64,000 nucleotides of DNA from Paucibacter sp. KCTC 42545 (GCF_001477625.1 NZ_CP013692.1:4836001-4900000), one strand, 5' to 3'. Shown: positions 1 to 9,363, counted from the first letter of the stretch. Notes: generated from the letters alone by a model not told the origin. Program-made: numbers and translations.

Positions 1-351
1 CTCCGGGGGAATGCCAGGCATGGCCGGCCAAGCGGGGGTGGACATGGCCTCGGCGGTGGGCAACTTGAGGGCATTGCTCAGCTCGGCCAGCGGTACGTTC
101 AGCGACTTCAGCGTCGACAAGGTCATGCGCTGCACCTCCAGGGCCTGGATGGTGGCGCCCAACATGCGGGCGTTTTGTTCGAGCCAGAACTGCACGGTGC
201 GCAGCTCTTCGATGCGTTTTCCCAGCTCTTCCGGGTTGAGCGTCGGCGCCACCCACTGGCCGATGCCGGGCAAGGCCGCCCCGGCGTTCTTCACCAGGCC
301 TTGCAGAAAATCAAAACCGGGGACGAATTTGCTGAAGCTGTTGTCGGCCAT
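1..351 (-). CDS. phaM: PhaM-family PHA granule regulatory protein (partial, C-terminus outside window)
   Basis: Reads leftward off the window edge; 117 codons are visible from the ATG at 351. The N-terminus carries the FVPGFDFLQGL segment followed by an amphipathic, coiled-coil-like helix typical of the betaproteobacterial PhaM family, which binds PHA synthase and DNA and links polyhydroxybutyrate granules to the nucleoid. It lies upstream of the TraB/GumN gene on the opposite side of a short gap. The family call rests on the N-terminal motif only, because the basic C-terminal tail is not in view. Confidence 0.75.
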   Translation of the reverse strand, partial: MADNSFSKFVPGFDFLQGLVKNAGAALPGIGQWVAPTLNPEELGKRIEELRTVQFWLEQNARMLGATIQALEVQRMTLSTLKSLNVPLAELSNALKLPTAEAMSTPAWPAMPGIPPE

Positions 352-378
352 GCTTTTGTGCTCCTTCAAGAGGGTCGT

Positions 379-1359
379 TTAATGCGAGGGGGATGACGCG
401 GGCTGATGGTACGACGGATGCAATTGCTGCACCTCGAAGCCGTGCTCTTGCTGCAACAGCAAGGGCAGGGCGCGCGGCCCGCTCAGGTGCAGGCTGCCGA
501 CGGCGGCCAGCACCCGCCGGCCCTGCCCATGCAGGGCGGCAAGGCGCTCGGCCAGGCTGGGGTTACGCTCGTCGTTGAGGGCGCGCAGCTCGGCGCGGTC
601 TTGCGCGTCGCCCACGCAGTCGCACCAGTCCGCATAGTTGCTCAGGGTGGCCATATCGCTGTTGGCCCAGGCCTGCGCCAAGCGCCGCGTGCTTTTGCGC
701 AGCTGGCCTTGTTCCAGCTGTTGCAGGCCTTTGCGCAGCTGGGTTTGCGCTTCCTTGGGATCGGCGGGCAGCAGCGCCTGCAGCTGGGTGTCCACGCTTT
801 CCAGCGCATGAATGGTTATGCCGCTTTGGCGGGCCCAAGTGGAGAGCATCAACTCTTGGCCGAAGCTGGGGTCCATGCCGTCCCAGCGGGCGTCCAGGGC
901 CATGTAGTTGCTCAGCTGCAGCAAAGGGTGCAGATGGGCCAAGGCCTGTTCGGGCAGGCAGGCGGCGCGTGCTTGGGCAGCCAGGCGCTTTTGCAGTGCG
1001 GGGCTGGCATGAAAGGGCTGGGCATGTTGGGGTGGCGCGCTCAGGGCCTGCAGGGTGGCGGGGTCGCTGAGGTCCAGCTCCAAGGCCAGGGTATCGCTCT
1101 GCTTCATCGCTTCTCGCAGCTGCGGGCCTGGGAAGAACCAGGCCATGCGGCCGATGTGCAGGGTGCCGTAGAGATAAGAGTCATGGCCGCCCTTGCGCAG
1201 GCGGTAGAGAAAACCGCGGTCGGGCGCGGCGGCGGCCAGCTCGGCGGCTTGCGCTGCGCTGGGCAAGGCGGCTTGTGGCGGGCAGACGGGCTTGGCCTGG
1301 GCCTGCGGCAGCGGCAGGCTCAGCGCCAGGGCGAGACCGAAGCCAAGCAGCGCCCTCAT
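379..1359 (-). CDS. TraB/GumN family protein
   Basis: 326 residues with a hydrophobic N-terminal signal peptide (about 1-22, AQA-type cleavage), so probably periplasmic. A GTLHIG motif at residues 65-70 and a second GSLHLSGP-type motif near the C-terminus are the paired histidine motifs of the TraB/GumN (Tiki-like) metalloprotease-like fold. The biological substrate in bacteria is not known. The start overlaps the stop of the retropepsin-like gene behind it by 4 bp (ATGA), so the two are probably co-translated. Confidence 0.8.
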   Translation of the reverse strand: MRALLGFGLALALSLPLPQAQAKPVCPPQAALPSAAQAAELAAAAPDRGFLYRLRKGGHDSYLYGTLHIGRMAWFFPGPQLREAMKQSDTLALELDLSDPATLQALSAPPQHAQPFHASPALQKRLAAQARAACLPEQALAHLHPLLQLSNYMALDARWDGMDPSFGQELMLSTWARQSGITIHALESVDTQLQALLPADPKEAQTQLRKGLQQLEQGQLRKSTRRLAQAWANSDMATLSNYADWCDCVGDAQDRAELRALNDERNPSLAERLAALHGQGRRVLAAVGSLHLSGPRALPLLLQQEHGFEVQQLHPSYHQPASSPSH

Positions 1360-1859
1360 GGCTTGGCGTTGCGGATCAAGAGTTCGCCGCCATGCTGGGT
1401 AAAGCTCAGCTTGGACAAGATGTCCATGCCCAGCAAGGGCGCGTCGAGCGCGGGCAGCACGGTGACGGGCAGGCGCTGCGCATTCACGCCGCCCTGCAGG
1501 CGCAAATCGGCGCGGGCCCGGTAGCCCCGCGCCACGCCGCCGGCGGTGTTGGAGGCGACCTCGGCTTCGGCCCGCAGCCCCACTTGCTCGGCCAGGACCT
1601 GTGGCAGGGCGGTGCTGGTGGCGCCGGTGTCGACCAGAAAGTCCACCGCCACGCCGTTGACCTCGCCCGGCCAGTGGAAATGACCATCACTGGCGCGGCG
1701 CAAGGTGATCTCACCGCCGTTGATGGATACCAGGCTTTGCTTTTGCTGGCGCTCCCAGGCCTTGAAGCCCAGGAACACCAGCAGCATCAGCAAAAGCCAG
1801 ATGGTGGCGAGTTTGAAATAGCTGGGGAGTTCTTTGTGGGGGCTGTTGGCATGGCTCAT
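1356..1859 (-). CDS. Membrane-anchored retropepsin-like aspartic protease
   Basis: 168 codons from the ATG at 1859, preferred over an upstream start because it leads directly into a short cytoplasmic N-terminus and one membrane helix (about residues 18-33). The DTGA active-site motif (77-80) and a later LLGMDIL segment identify a clan AA (TIGR02281-type) single-domain aspartic protease that would act as a dimer in the periplasm. Overlaps the downstream TraB/GumN gene by 4 bp. Substrate unknown. Confidence 0.8.
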   Translation of the reverse strand: MSHANSPHKELPSYFKLATIWLLLMLLVFLGFKAWERQQKQSLVSINGGEITLRRASDGHFHWPGEVNGVAVDFLVDTGATSTALPQVLAEQVGLRAEAEVASNTAGGVARGYRARADLRLQGGVNAQRLPVTVLPALDAPLLGMDILSKLSFTQHGGELLIRNAKP

Positions 1860-1929
1860 GCCGACACCATGCCAGATTTTTGCGCAGCCAGAAGGCGTCG
1901 GCCGCAGGTTTTCGCCACTTGGGAGCGCA

Positions 1930-1971
1930 CAAAAGAACAAGGCCAGCCGGACTGTCGTCCCGCTGGCCTTG
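1930..1971 (-). terminator. Rho-independent terminator downstream of amtB
   Basis: A 10-bp perfect inverted repeat (1938-1947 with 1962-1971, CAAGGCCAGC) is followed on the minus strand by a T-rich run (TTCTTTTGT). It sits just after the amtB stop in the direction of transcription. Confidence 0.65.
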
Positions 1972-2054
1972 CTGTGTGGTGGCGACCAACTAATCAGTCA
2001 CCGCCTCGGCGCGCCAAGCCATGCTTGCGGGCCGGGTTGAAGGATCACTTGTGC

Positions 2055-3608
2055 TTACTTGTGATACGCAGTCTCGCCGTGCGAGCTGATGTCCAGACCT
2101 TCGCGCTCTTCTTCTTCCGTCACGCGCAGACCGATCACCAGATCAACCACCTTGAAGGCGATCACCGAGACGACGGCCGACCAGACCACCGTCACGCCAA
2201 CCGCCTTGGCTTGCACCAGGACTTGAGCGGCGATGGAGTAGGCGTCAGCCGTCACCGTCGTTGCCGTGACCCAGTCACCGACAAAGCTGGGGCCGCCCAG
2301 GGCGGGGGAGTTGAACACACCGGTCAGCAAGGCGCCGACGATGCCGCCCACGCCGTGAACACCGAAGACGTCCAGCGAGTCATCAGCACCCAGCAGCTTC
2401 TTCAGGCCGGACACACCCCACAGGCAGGCGAAGCCGGCAATGACGCCGATCACCAAGGCGCCGCCAATGCCGACGTTGCCAGCTGCAGGCGTGATGGCCA
2501 CCAGGCCAGCCACAGCACCCGAAGCAGCACCCAGCATCGAAGCCTTGCCCTTGAGCAGCGCTTCACCGACCGACCAGGCCAGCACAGCAGCCGCGGTGGC
2601 GACGAAGGTGTTCATGAAGGCCAGGGCAGCAAAACCGTTGGCTTCCAGAGCGGAACCGGCGTTGAAACCGAACCAGCCCACCCACAGCAGCGAGGCGCCG
2701 ACCATGGTCAGGGTCAGGCTGTGCGGGGTGAAGGCTTCCTTGCCGTAACCGACGCGCTTGCCGATCATGAAGGCACCCACCAGGCCAGCCACAGCGGCGT
2801 TGATGTGCACCACGGTGCCGCCGGCGAAGTCCAGCGCGCCCCATTGCCAGATCATGCCGGCAGTGCCGTTGACCTTGTCGACCACATCGGCGCTGGTGTA
2901 GGCGTCAGGGCCGGCCCAGAACCAGACCATGTGAGCGATCGGCAGATAGCTGAAGGTGAACCACAGGGCCAGGAAGGCCAGCACGGCGGAGAACTTGGCG
3001 CGTTCGGCAAAGGCGCCGACGATCAAGCAAGCGGTGATGCCGGCGAAGGTGGCCTGGAAGGCGGCAAACACCATTTCCGGGATGACCACGCCCTTGCTGA
3101 AGGTGGCCGCGTTGGCGAAGGTGCCGGTGACGTTGTCCCAGATGCCCTTCATGAACAAGCGGTCAGTGCCACCGATGAACTGGTTGCCTTCGGTGAACGC
3201 CAGGCTGTAGCCGTAAAGCACCCACAGCACCACGATCATCGAGAAGGCCACCATCACTTGCATCAGCACCGACAGCATGTTCTTGCTGCGCACCAGGCCG
3301 CCGTAGAACAGGGCAAGACCTGGCACCGTCATCATGATAACCAGCAGGGTGGACAGCATCATCCAAGTGGTGTCGCCCTTGTTGGGCACCAGCACCGGGG
3401 CGGAGGCAGCTTCGGCAGGCGCGGAAGCTGCGGCTGCTGCGACGGGCGCAGTGGCAGCAGCAGGCGCAGGCGCCGAAGCGGTGTCAGCCACAACAGCGCT
3501 GGCGGTGGTTGCCGCAGAGGCCGCGGCACTGGCAGTGTCTTGCGCCCAGGCGGCGGGTGCGGCAAGCACCGTGGCGGCCAAGGCCAGACTGGCAAAGAGT
3601 TTCTTCAT
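2055..3608 (-). CDS. amtB: Ammonium transporter
   Basis: 517 codons starting at MKKLF (3608); the longer possible start adds only nine non-signal residues. A signal peptide (1-22) is followed by an Ala/Pro-rich linker to about residue 75 and then the Amt/MEP/Rh core with eleven hydrophobic helices; LFYGGLVRSKN, INAAVAGLVGAF and GVHGVGG are recognisable Amt motifs. It moves ammonium/ammonia across the inner membrane and is gated by the GlnK trimer. glnK lies 74 bp upstream on the same strand and torF before that, all downstream of a sigma-54 promoter, so nitrogen control is very likely. Confidence 0.95.
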   Translation of the reverse strand: MKKLFASLALAATVLAAPAAWAQDTASAAASAATTASAVVADTASAPAPAAATAPVAAAAASAPAEAASAPVLVPNKGDTTWMMLSTLLVIMMTVPGLALFYGGLVRSKNMLSVLMQVMVAFSMIVVLWVLYGYSLAFTEGNQFIGGTDRLFMKGIWDNVTGTFANAATFSKGVVIPEMVFAAFQATFAGITACLIVGAFAERAKFSAVLAFLALWFTFSYLPIAHMVWFWAGPDAYTSADVVDKVNGTAGMIWQWGALDFAGGTVVHINAAVAGLVGAFMIGKRVGYGKEAFTPHSLTLTMVGASLLWVGWFGFNAGSALEANGFAALAFMNTFVATAAAVLAWSVGEALLKGKASMLGAASGAVAGLVAITPAAGNVGIGGALVIGVIAGFACLWGVSGLKKLLGADDSLDVFGVHGVGGIVGALLTGVFNSPALGGPSFVGDWVTATTVTADAYSIAAQVLVQAKAVGVTVVWSAVVSVIAFKVVDLVIGLRVTEEEEREGLDISSHGETAYHK

Positions 3609-3681
3609 GTTCGAGTCTCCAGACGGGGGGAGCAAATTGAGCGTTGAGCGTGTGGAATCGGGCGCTGGCGCGCCCTGCGCT

Positions 3682-4071
<390 letters not shown>

Positions 4072-4839
4072 TCAGAAGGTCTTCTTGACCGACACCACCA
4101 GGTGGCTCTTGCCCAGGTTCTTCAGGGAGTCGGCATTGGCGCCGCCCATATAGGCGTCGGAATCGGTGCCGATGACGGCGGCGCCGAAGGTGAAGCCGGC
4201 GTAGTCCTTGTTCACCGTCAGGGCGTAGTCGGTGTAGCTGCCGGCGCTGAAGTTCTTCACCTTTTGGTAGCCGATATGCGGGGTCAGGGTGAAGCCCTCG
4301 CCCAGCTCGAATGTGGCCGAGACATCGAAGTAGCCGCTGCCCTTGCTGTCGGCGGTGCCGAACAGATTGGTCACGCTGTGCGAGTACTTGGCCGTGACCG
4401 GGCCGAATGTCAGTGCGCCATAGACCTCGGTGGTGTTGGCGCTGGTTTCCAGCTTGTTGCTGGGGTAGACGTAGCTGAGCACGCCCACATCCAGGGTCAG
4501 GCCCTTGGCCACTTCGGTTTTGTAGCCACCGTAGAGGTCGATCTCGGCATTGGCGCCGCCGTTGTAAGGCGCGTCTTTGATCCACTTGATGGTCGAGGCC
4601 CAGGCGCCGACGTAGAAGCCGCTTTCAGCCGCGTAGTCCACGCCGCCTTGCAGGGCGGGGTCCAGACGCGACTGCGAAATGCCGCGGTAGCGGTATTCGC
4701 TGGTCAGGCTGAGGTTGAAGCTCAGCGGGCTGGCGGCTGCGGCAGCGGGCTCTTCGGCCAATGCGGGCAAGGCGGTGGAAGCCAGCGCCAGAGCGAGGGC
4801 ATGGGCGAGAGCGAGCGAGACGGGGAAGGCTGACTTCAT
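4072..4839 (-). CDS. TorF-family putative outer-membrane porin
   Basis: 255 residues from the ATG at 4839, which has an AGGAG ribosome site upstream; a start 42 bp earlier would break up the signal peptide. The signal peptide ends near residue 28 (ALA). The mature part shows the LTSEYRYRGISQS motif and alternating beta strands ending in a terminal Phe, as in Gcw_chp/TorF outer-membrane proteins often found beside amtB-glnK in betaproteobacteria. It is first in the torF-glnK-amtB unit, so a role in uptake of nitrogen compounds is a reasonable inference. Confidence 0.85.
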   Translation of the reverse strand: MKSAFPVSLALAHALALALASTALPALAEEPAAAAASPLSFNLSLTSEYRYRGISQSRLDPALQGGVDYAAESGFYVGAWASTIKWIKDAPYNGGANAEIDLYGGYKTEVAKGLTLDVGVLSYVYPSNKLETSANTTEVYGALTFGPVTAKYSHSVTNLFGTADSKGSGYFDVSATFELGEGFTLTPHIGYQKVKNFSAGSYTDYALTVNKDYAGFTFGAAVIGTDSDAYMGGANADSLKNLGKSHLVVSVKKTF

Positions 4840-4909
4840 GGCAAGACTCCTGGCAGTTTTCGAATGAAAGAGAGAGAACAAGCTTGGTGAAACACTTCGC
4901 TACAGGCAT

Positions 4910-4925
4910 TGCAGCTTCCGTGCCA
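4910..4925 (-). promoter_or_regulatory. Sigma-54 promoter of torF-glnK-amtB
   Basis: On the minus strand the sequence reads TGGCACG-GAAG-CTGCA, matching the RpoN consensus TGGCACG-N4-TTGCA at all but one position with correct GG and GC spacing. It is 71 bp upstream of the torF start. Confidence 0.75.
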
Positions 4926-5067
4926 GCTAGAGCCATGGCCTGCCCGCGTGCTCAAATCTCCATCCATCCCCCGGGTCTGCCCTGAGTCGCTCAGCTCATC
5001 CCAGCACTTACCCTGAGTGACGTGGGCGACGAGCGCACCAGCAAGGGGGTCGTGCGCAAAGCCCTCT

Positions 5068-5099
5068 GCATCATCTTGGTGCGCGCACCGCCGCTGTGC
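5068..5099. promoter_or_regulatory. NtrC-like enhancer site(s)
   Basis: GCATCATCTTGGTGC at 5068-5082 matches the NtrC dyad GCACCATATTGGTGC at 13 of 15 positions. A weaker dyad (GCACC...GTGC) lies at 5085-5099, 17 bp away. The stronger site is about 145 bp upstream of the sigma-54 promoter, a normal enhancer distance. Confidence 0.55.
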
Positions 5100-5149
5100 G
5101 CCAGCCCGGCCAAAGCCTGCTGCCAACGCTCACAAGGGAGTGTTTTTGC

Positions 5150-5380
5150 ATGTCACTCGCCCTGCTTCATAGCCGCTCGCTCGATGGCATGAGCGCCGTT
5201 GCCGTCAGCGTGGAGGTCCATCTGGCCAATGGCCTGCCCAGTTTCACCTTGGTCGGTTTGGCCGATACCGAGGTCAAAGAGGCCCGCGAACGGGTGCGGG
5301 CGGCCTTGCTCAATAGTGGTTTGAGTTTTCCTCATAACAAGCGCATTACTGTGAATTTGGCACCCGCTGAGTTGCCCAAG
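5150..5380 (+). pseudogene. comM: comM 5' fragment (Mg-chelatase-like AAA+ protein), truncated by island
   Basis: 77 codons from the ATG at 5150 (RBS AAGGGAG) encode the ComM/YifB N-terminus: HSRSLDGMSAVAVSVEVHLANG, LVGLADTEVKEARERVRAALLNSG and ITVNLAPAELPK in order (shown here as separated motifs). The frame then meets TGA at 5381 in foreign sequence. ComM is a hexameric branch-migration helicase used in natural transformation. The expected continuation (ESGRFDLPIA and the Walker A region) is absent from the window; the 3' part is at 42579. Non-functional as it stands. Confidence 0.9.
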
Positions 5381-5395
5381 TGACATCGTGATCGT

Positions 5396-5445
5396 TATTT
5401 GAGAAGTTTTCACTATTTGCGAGGTTCGTGAAATTGTTTGCGAGG
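5396..5445 (+). repeat. Left-end direct repeats (putative TnsB sites)
   Basis: Three related 11-mers: TATTTGAGAAG (5396), TATTTGCGAGG (5414) and TGTTTGCGAGG (5435), spaced 18 and 21 bp, beginning 15 bp inside the comM junction. Spacing and position resemble TnsB-binding arrays of Tn7-like ends. Confidence 0.5.
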
Positions 5446-5523
5446 CCAGAACCCATTGCATGAGAAAGTTGACCTTCCTCAGGCATAGGGCGGGGTGGCC
5501 CCAGTTGCCAATCGCGAGACACC

Positions 5524-6290
5524 TTGGCAAAACAGAACAAGCTTCGATTACTCCTTCCTTTTGGACGCTGGCGAGTGATCTGGTTCGGCAATCTGGCACC
5601 TCTCCCTGGGGCGGCCGATGCACTCGGCATTCACACCTTCTTCCTCTCAGCAGGTGTGCAGAAGGAAGATTGGCGTATTGAGCGAGCCCTTGTTTCGCTT
5701 GCTCACATGCCTCTTCTCCATATCGGCGCAGAGATTGACTGCCCAACCGGTAGGATCTCCCCGGTTCGCCCCACGTCAAAGTTGATCAAGCGGACGGTAG
5801 AAATAGACTTCGATTCGGCGAACACGAGTCTCGTAAAACGTTCATCGCTCGCATTTGCAGGATTAACGGCAGAGCTAGCAAGCACACTTGAGTACGACTC
5901 GCTCTTAGTCCGAGTCCGGCCAAGTGCGACCACAGCCGAAGTCCTGATTCCTTGTTCGACCTTGTTCTTATTCTTCTGGGCCGTGTCATCCCCTCTGCTT
6001 GACGCATCCATCACGGAAAAGCTACTCAGTCCTGAGCGGTATATCTACAACCCGGATAACACGGACCTGGAATCAAACCCGATCCGTTTCGAGGTTCGAC
6101 ATCGGTGGAGCGACGATGAGGCCCCATATCTGGTTACCTTACTAAAGGAATCTGGGGCTTTACAGCTTGGTCAACGTATCTATAAGCGGATCGCAGGCGC
6201 GCGTATGACTGATCCGCAAGGATTGCTGCCTTTGGAGGTTTGGCCACCGTTCGAAAGGCCCCTTGCCGTTACCGGCGTCTTTCGTGAAGT
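5524..6290 (+). pseudogene. tnsE: TnsE-like protein, N-terminal part (split by IS5-type element)
   Basis: About 255 codons. The early WRVIWFGNL, later LAHMPLLHIG and VEIDFDSAN segments follow the order seen in the N-half of Tn7 TnsE (HIGHLFRNS, THLPLL, VIEFEASDL), and a mid-region AEVLIPCSTLFLFFW resembles the family's conserved core entry. Removing the IS and one copy of GAAGT joins this piece in frame to 7515-8118. TnsE directs Tn7 to replicating or conjugating DNA. Location at the left end of a TnsABC element supports the call, but similarity is judged by eye. Confidence 0.55.
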
Positions 6291-7514
6291 GAGACCGCTG
6301 CATAACCCGCTCTGCAAACTCGCCCACCTCAGCGGCAGGCGAGGATTCCATGATGCGGAAAAATCGCTCGGTTTTAGAGCGTTTTGAAGGGTTTTCGGCC
6401 CTTCCTTCGGGCCCTTTGGCCCATCAAGACGGACTACTCCCTGCACACGGCTGCAGCCGTCCGCTTTGCAGCTTCCTCATCGCCTTGAGCAGGTTGACAC
6501 CCAGCGCCGCCCACGCCATTTGCGCCTGCGTTTTGGCCGCGCCAAAGTACCGCGCTCGGCTCAGGTGGAACTTTCTCTTCATTGTCCCGAAGCCTTGCTC
6601 GACCTTGTAGCGCAGCGTGGCGATGGCCCGGTTCATCTGCGTCTGCAAAGGATGCACCGGGTTGCCTCGGCTCCCCTTGAACTGGATCAGGTCGCCGATG
6701 CCCTTGTTCTTGAGGTACTCCCGGTTGGCTGCGCTCGCGTAGCCCTTGTCGGCCAGCACACCCTCAGGCTGGACGCCTTGCGCTGCGAGCGCCTCCACGA
6801 TGCCGGGCAACTTGTTGACTTCGGCTTGGTTGGCGGGGTGGACTTCGACGTGCTCGACATAGCCATCTTCTGTGTCCACCGCGCTGTAGCCGCGATAGCC
6901 GAAGAAGGCGTCCTTGCCTTTCTTGACCCAGCGGGCTTCGTCGTCTGCACTGTCCACCACATCGGCCTGGCCGTCCTCATCGACTTCGATGTGTTGATTC
7001 GGCCGAGCCGCGCTCTCGATGATCGTGGCGTCGATGATGGCGCCCCGGCTGCCGGCCACCTTGAGCCCCTGGCCTTCAAGTTGCACATTGACCCGGCGCA
7101 GCAGCACTTGATCGAGCTTGGCCGTCACCAATCGGTTGCGGAAGCGGCAGATGGTGGTGGCATCAGGAAAGCTGTCGTCACCGGGCTCGAAGCCAGTGAA
7201 CACCATAAAGTCCAGTCGAACCTTGAGCGCATGCTCCAACTGCGTGTCCGACAGACCATGCCACTGGCCCAGCAGCATCAGCTTGAACATCGCCAGCGGC
7301 GCATAGGGCTCAGGTCCGCCGCCATTACTGGCCTCACGCTTGTACAAGCCTTTGAGCTTGTGGCTGATCTCAACCCAATCCAGCAACTCGTGCAACTTCA
7401 TCGTCGGCGAGTCTTGAACCAGCGGCTTGGCACCCATCAGGAAGAAACTGTCCATGCCCTGTATTGCACCGCATCTTCAAGTTGCGCGCATTAGGGATGT
7501 TATGCAGCGGTCTC
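6291..7514 (-). mobile_element. IS5-family-like insertion sequence (1224 bp)
   Basis: Perfect 16-bp terminal inverted repeats (GAGACCGCTGCATAAC) and a 5-bp target duplication GAAGT (6286-6290 and 7515-7519). One transposase gene on the minus strand. The host gene frame is restored exactly when it is removed. Confidence 0.9.
6424..7455 (-). CDS. IS5-family transposase
   Basis: 343 residues. N-terminal DUF772-type region (LKGLYKREASNGGGPEPY, LMLLGQWHGLSD) followed by a DDE_Tnp_1 core with the IIDATIIES aspartate, the later VLADKGYAS segment and the VEQGFGTMKRKF glutamate motif, in the usual IS5 order. Appears full length and intact, so it could be active. It is the only gene of the element. 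Confidence 0.9.
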   Translation of the reverse strand: MDSFFLMGAKPLVQDSPTMKLHELLDWVEISHKLKGLYKREASNGGGPEPYAPLAMFKLMLLGQWHGLSDTQLEHALKVRLDFMVFTGFEPGDDSFPDATTICRFRNRLVTAKLDQVLLRRVNVQLEGQGLKVAGSRGAIIDATIIESAARPNQHIEVDEDGQADVVDSADDEARWVKKGKDAFFGYRGYSAVDTEDGYVEHVEVHPANQAEVNKLPGIVEALAAQGVQPEGVLADKGYASAANREYLKNKGIGDLIQFKGSRGNPVHPLQTQMNRAIATLRYKVEQGFGTMKRKFHLSRARYFGAAKTQAQMAWAALGVNLLKAMRKLQSGRLQPCAGSSPS

Positions 7515-8118
7515 GAAGTGGGCAATGCGCTATTGCTCACCCACATCTTGTCTATCGACCTTGATCCGAACTGGACTGCCCTGGAACTCATCCGGGAAAG
7601 AGGGCGCCGGGCTCGTAGGGTAACCAGACTTGATGAGCCTGAGGAGCAAACAAAAGAGCCGTTGCCAACTGGCAGCAGTAGTATTGGACCAACGTCCGAG
7701 ATTGAAATGTATGAGGCACCCGGCGGATACGGACAAGGTGCGGCTGATCTGCCCGCCGTTGCTACTCTGACGGCTCGTTTTCCTGGGCTTGCCAAAGTCA
7801 TGGTCAGCAGGCCTTTGGACCGCGATCCTGTTGAACAACGTAAGCCCAAGCGCCGTAGAGTTGTTCGAGGTCCGTGGACTGCTATCAACGGAAGGCCACT
7901 TCCTTCAGGAAAGTCCATCAAGGGCAAGATCGTCGGAGGCGAAAACATTGATACCGTTGGTACGCCTACTAACGAGATCTGTGAAGTCCCAGTCCCGCTT
8001 GACAATCAACTCGCGACGTTTGCTGACAAGCTTGCGCAAGATATCCGTAAGTTAACCATCGACGGCACTGAATATGACGTCCTACTTGACTTTTGGAATC
8101 CCTATCGCTGTGTGACCG
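7515..8118 (+). pseudogene. tnsE: TnsE-like protein, middle part (3' end lost at IS3-type copy A)
   Basis: About 200 codons continuing the 5524-6290 reading frame: LLLTHILSIDLDP, then a low-complexity acidic stretch, a basic KPKRRR segment, GPWTAINGRPLP, and an LDNQLATFADKLAQDI helix that resembles the start of the TnsE C-terminal domain. The frame runs into the inverted repeat of the IS3-type element at 8119, so the DNA- and clamp-binding C-terminal end is missing. I found no remaining 3' piece elsewhere in the island. Confidence 0.5.
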
Positions 8119-8177
8119 TGACCTGCACCCTCCCAGCCGTACCAGCGTAATGGAGAGGAAGTCCATCAACCAGGAGA

Positions 8178-8453
8178 ATGATGGACATGAAGAAGAGCAG
8201 ATTTACTGAGGAACAAATCATTGGGTTCCTGAAGCAGGCCGAGGCCGGCATGCCGATCAAGGAGCTGTGCCGGCAAGGCGGCTTCAGCGACGCCACGTTC
8301 TACAAGTGGCGGGCCAAGTACGGCGGCATGCAGGCCACGGATGCCAAGCGACTGCGCGAGCTCGAAGGCGAGAACGCCAAGCTCAAGCGCCTGCTGGCAG
8401 AGGCCCACCTGGACATCCACGCGCTCAAGGACGTCTTCGGCGTAAAGCCCTAG
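8178..8453 (+). CDS. IS3-family OrfA (copy A)
   Basis: 91 residues: helix-turn-helix HTH_Tnp_1 (SRFTEEQIIGFLKQAEAG, CRQGGFSDATFYKWRAKYGGM) followed by a leucine-zipper-like helix. OrfB follows in the -1 frame, and a full transposase is expected from a programmed -1 frameshift just before the TAG at 8451 (near a GTAAAG run). Confidence 0.9.
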   Translation: MMDMKKSRFTEEQIIGFLKQAEAGMPIKELCRQGGFSDATFYKWRAKYGGMQATDAKRLRELEGENAKLKRLLAEAHLDIHALKDVFGVKP

Positions 8454-9313
8454 CCCCGCAGGTCAGGCGCGACGCGGCGACCCAGATGATTGCCCAGCAC
8501 CATCTGTCCGAACGCCGCGCGTGCCGCCTGGTGGGGCTCTCCAGAGACAGCTATCGCAACCCGCCCGTGGTCGATGAGGCCACGCAGCAACTCAGCGCCA
8601 AGATCGTCGAGATCGCACAGGTGCGGCGCCGCTTCGGCTATCGCCGCATCCATGACGTGCTGCGCCCACAGTTCCCAGGCGTCAATCACAAGCGCGTCTA
8701 TCGGTTGTACAGCCAGGCGCAGTTGGCGGTGCGCAAGCGCAAGAAGATCAGACGGGCAGCCAGCGAGCGCGTGCCGCTCACCGTGCCGACCCGAGTCAAT
8801 GAGGTGTGGAGCATGGACTTCGTTTCCGACAGCCTGGCCAATGGCCGGCGTATCAAGTGCCTGACTGTGGCCGACGACTTCACGCACGAGTGTGTGGACA
8901 TCGCCGTGGACTACGGCATCTCGGGCCAGTACGTGACGCGGTTGCTGGACCGGGCCGCGATCTTCAGGGGCTACCCTGCGGCGGTGAGAACCGACAACGG
9001 GCCGGAGTTCACCTGCCGGGCCTTCATCGCTTGGGCGCAAGCTCACGACGTGCGGCACATCCTCATCCAGCCAGGGCGGCCCATGCAGAACGGCTACATC
9101 GAGAGCTTCAACGGCAAGTTCCGCGACGAGTGCTTGAACGAGCACTGGTTCCAGACGCTGCCGCAGGCGCGCTCGGAGATCGCCATCTGGCGGCAGGACT
9201 ACAACGAGGTGAGGCCGCACAGCAGCCTGGGTCGGATACCGCCGGCCGAGTTCGCGCAGCGCCACCGCACCAAGAACCAGGCGCCACCGGCTACACGCAA
9301 CGAGATCAAGTAA
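8450..9313 (+). CDS. IS3-family OrfB, DDE integrase (copy A)
   Basis: About 287 codons; an internal ATG lies at 8486, but expression by frameshift from OrfA is more likely. It carries the HTH_21 region (RRRFGYRRIHDVL) and the rve core with WSMDFVSD, RTDNGPEF and the ESFNGKFRDECLNEHWF glutamate motif, then RPHSSLG. The reading frame is intact and its translation is the same as that of copy B. Confidence 0.9.
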   Translation, partial: LAPQVRRDAATQMIAQHHLSERRACRLVGLSRDSYRNPPVVDEATQQLSAKIVEIAQVRRRFGYRRIHDVLRPQFPGVNHKRVYRLYSQAQLAVRKRKKIRRAASERVPLTVPTRVNEVWSMDFVSDSLANGRRIKCLTVADDFTHECVDIAVDYGISGQYVTRLLDRAAIFRGYPAAVRTDNGPEFTCRAFIAWAQAHDVRHILIQPGRPMQNGYIESFNGKFRDECLNEHWFQTLPQARSEIAIWRQDYNEVRPHSSLGRIPPAEFAQRHRTKNQAPPATRNEIK

Positions 9314-9363
9314 CCTTCAACCCGGACTTCCGCATGGCTGGTACGGCGGGAGGGGGCAGGTCA

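Larger units (their letters stand above)
8119..9363 (+). mobile_element. IS3-family insertion sequence, copy A (1245 bp)
   Basis: Imperfect terminal repeats: TGACCTGCACCCTCCC at the left and TGACCTGCCCCCTCCC (reverse complement) at the right. The length and the translated products are identical to copy B at 24773-26017, in the opposite orientation. No target duplication is visible at either side of this copy. Confidence 0.9.

Noticed and set aside
1275..3647. Long plus-strand open frame of 790 codons opposite amtB
   Set aside because: Antisense to amtB and two other real genes; His/Gly/Gln-rich composition typical of high-GC shadow frames, no domain.
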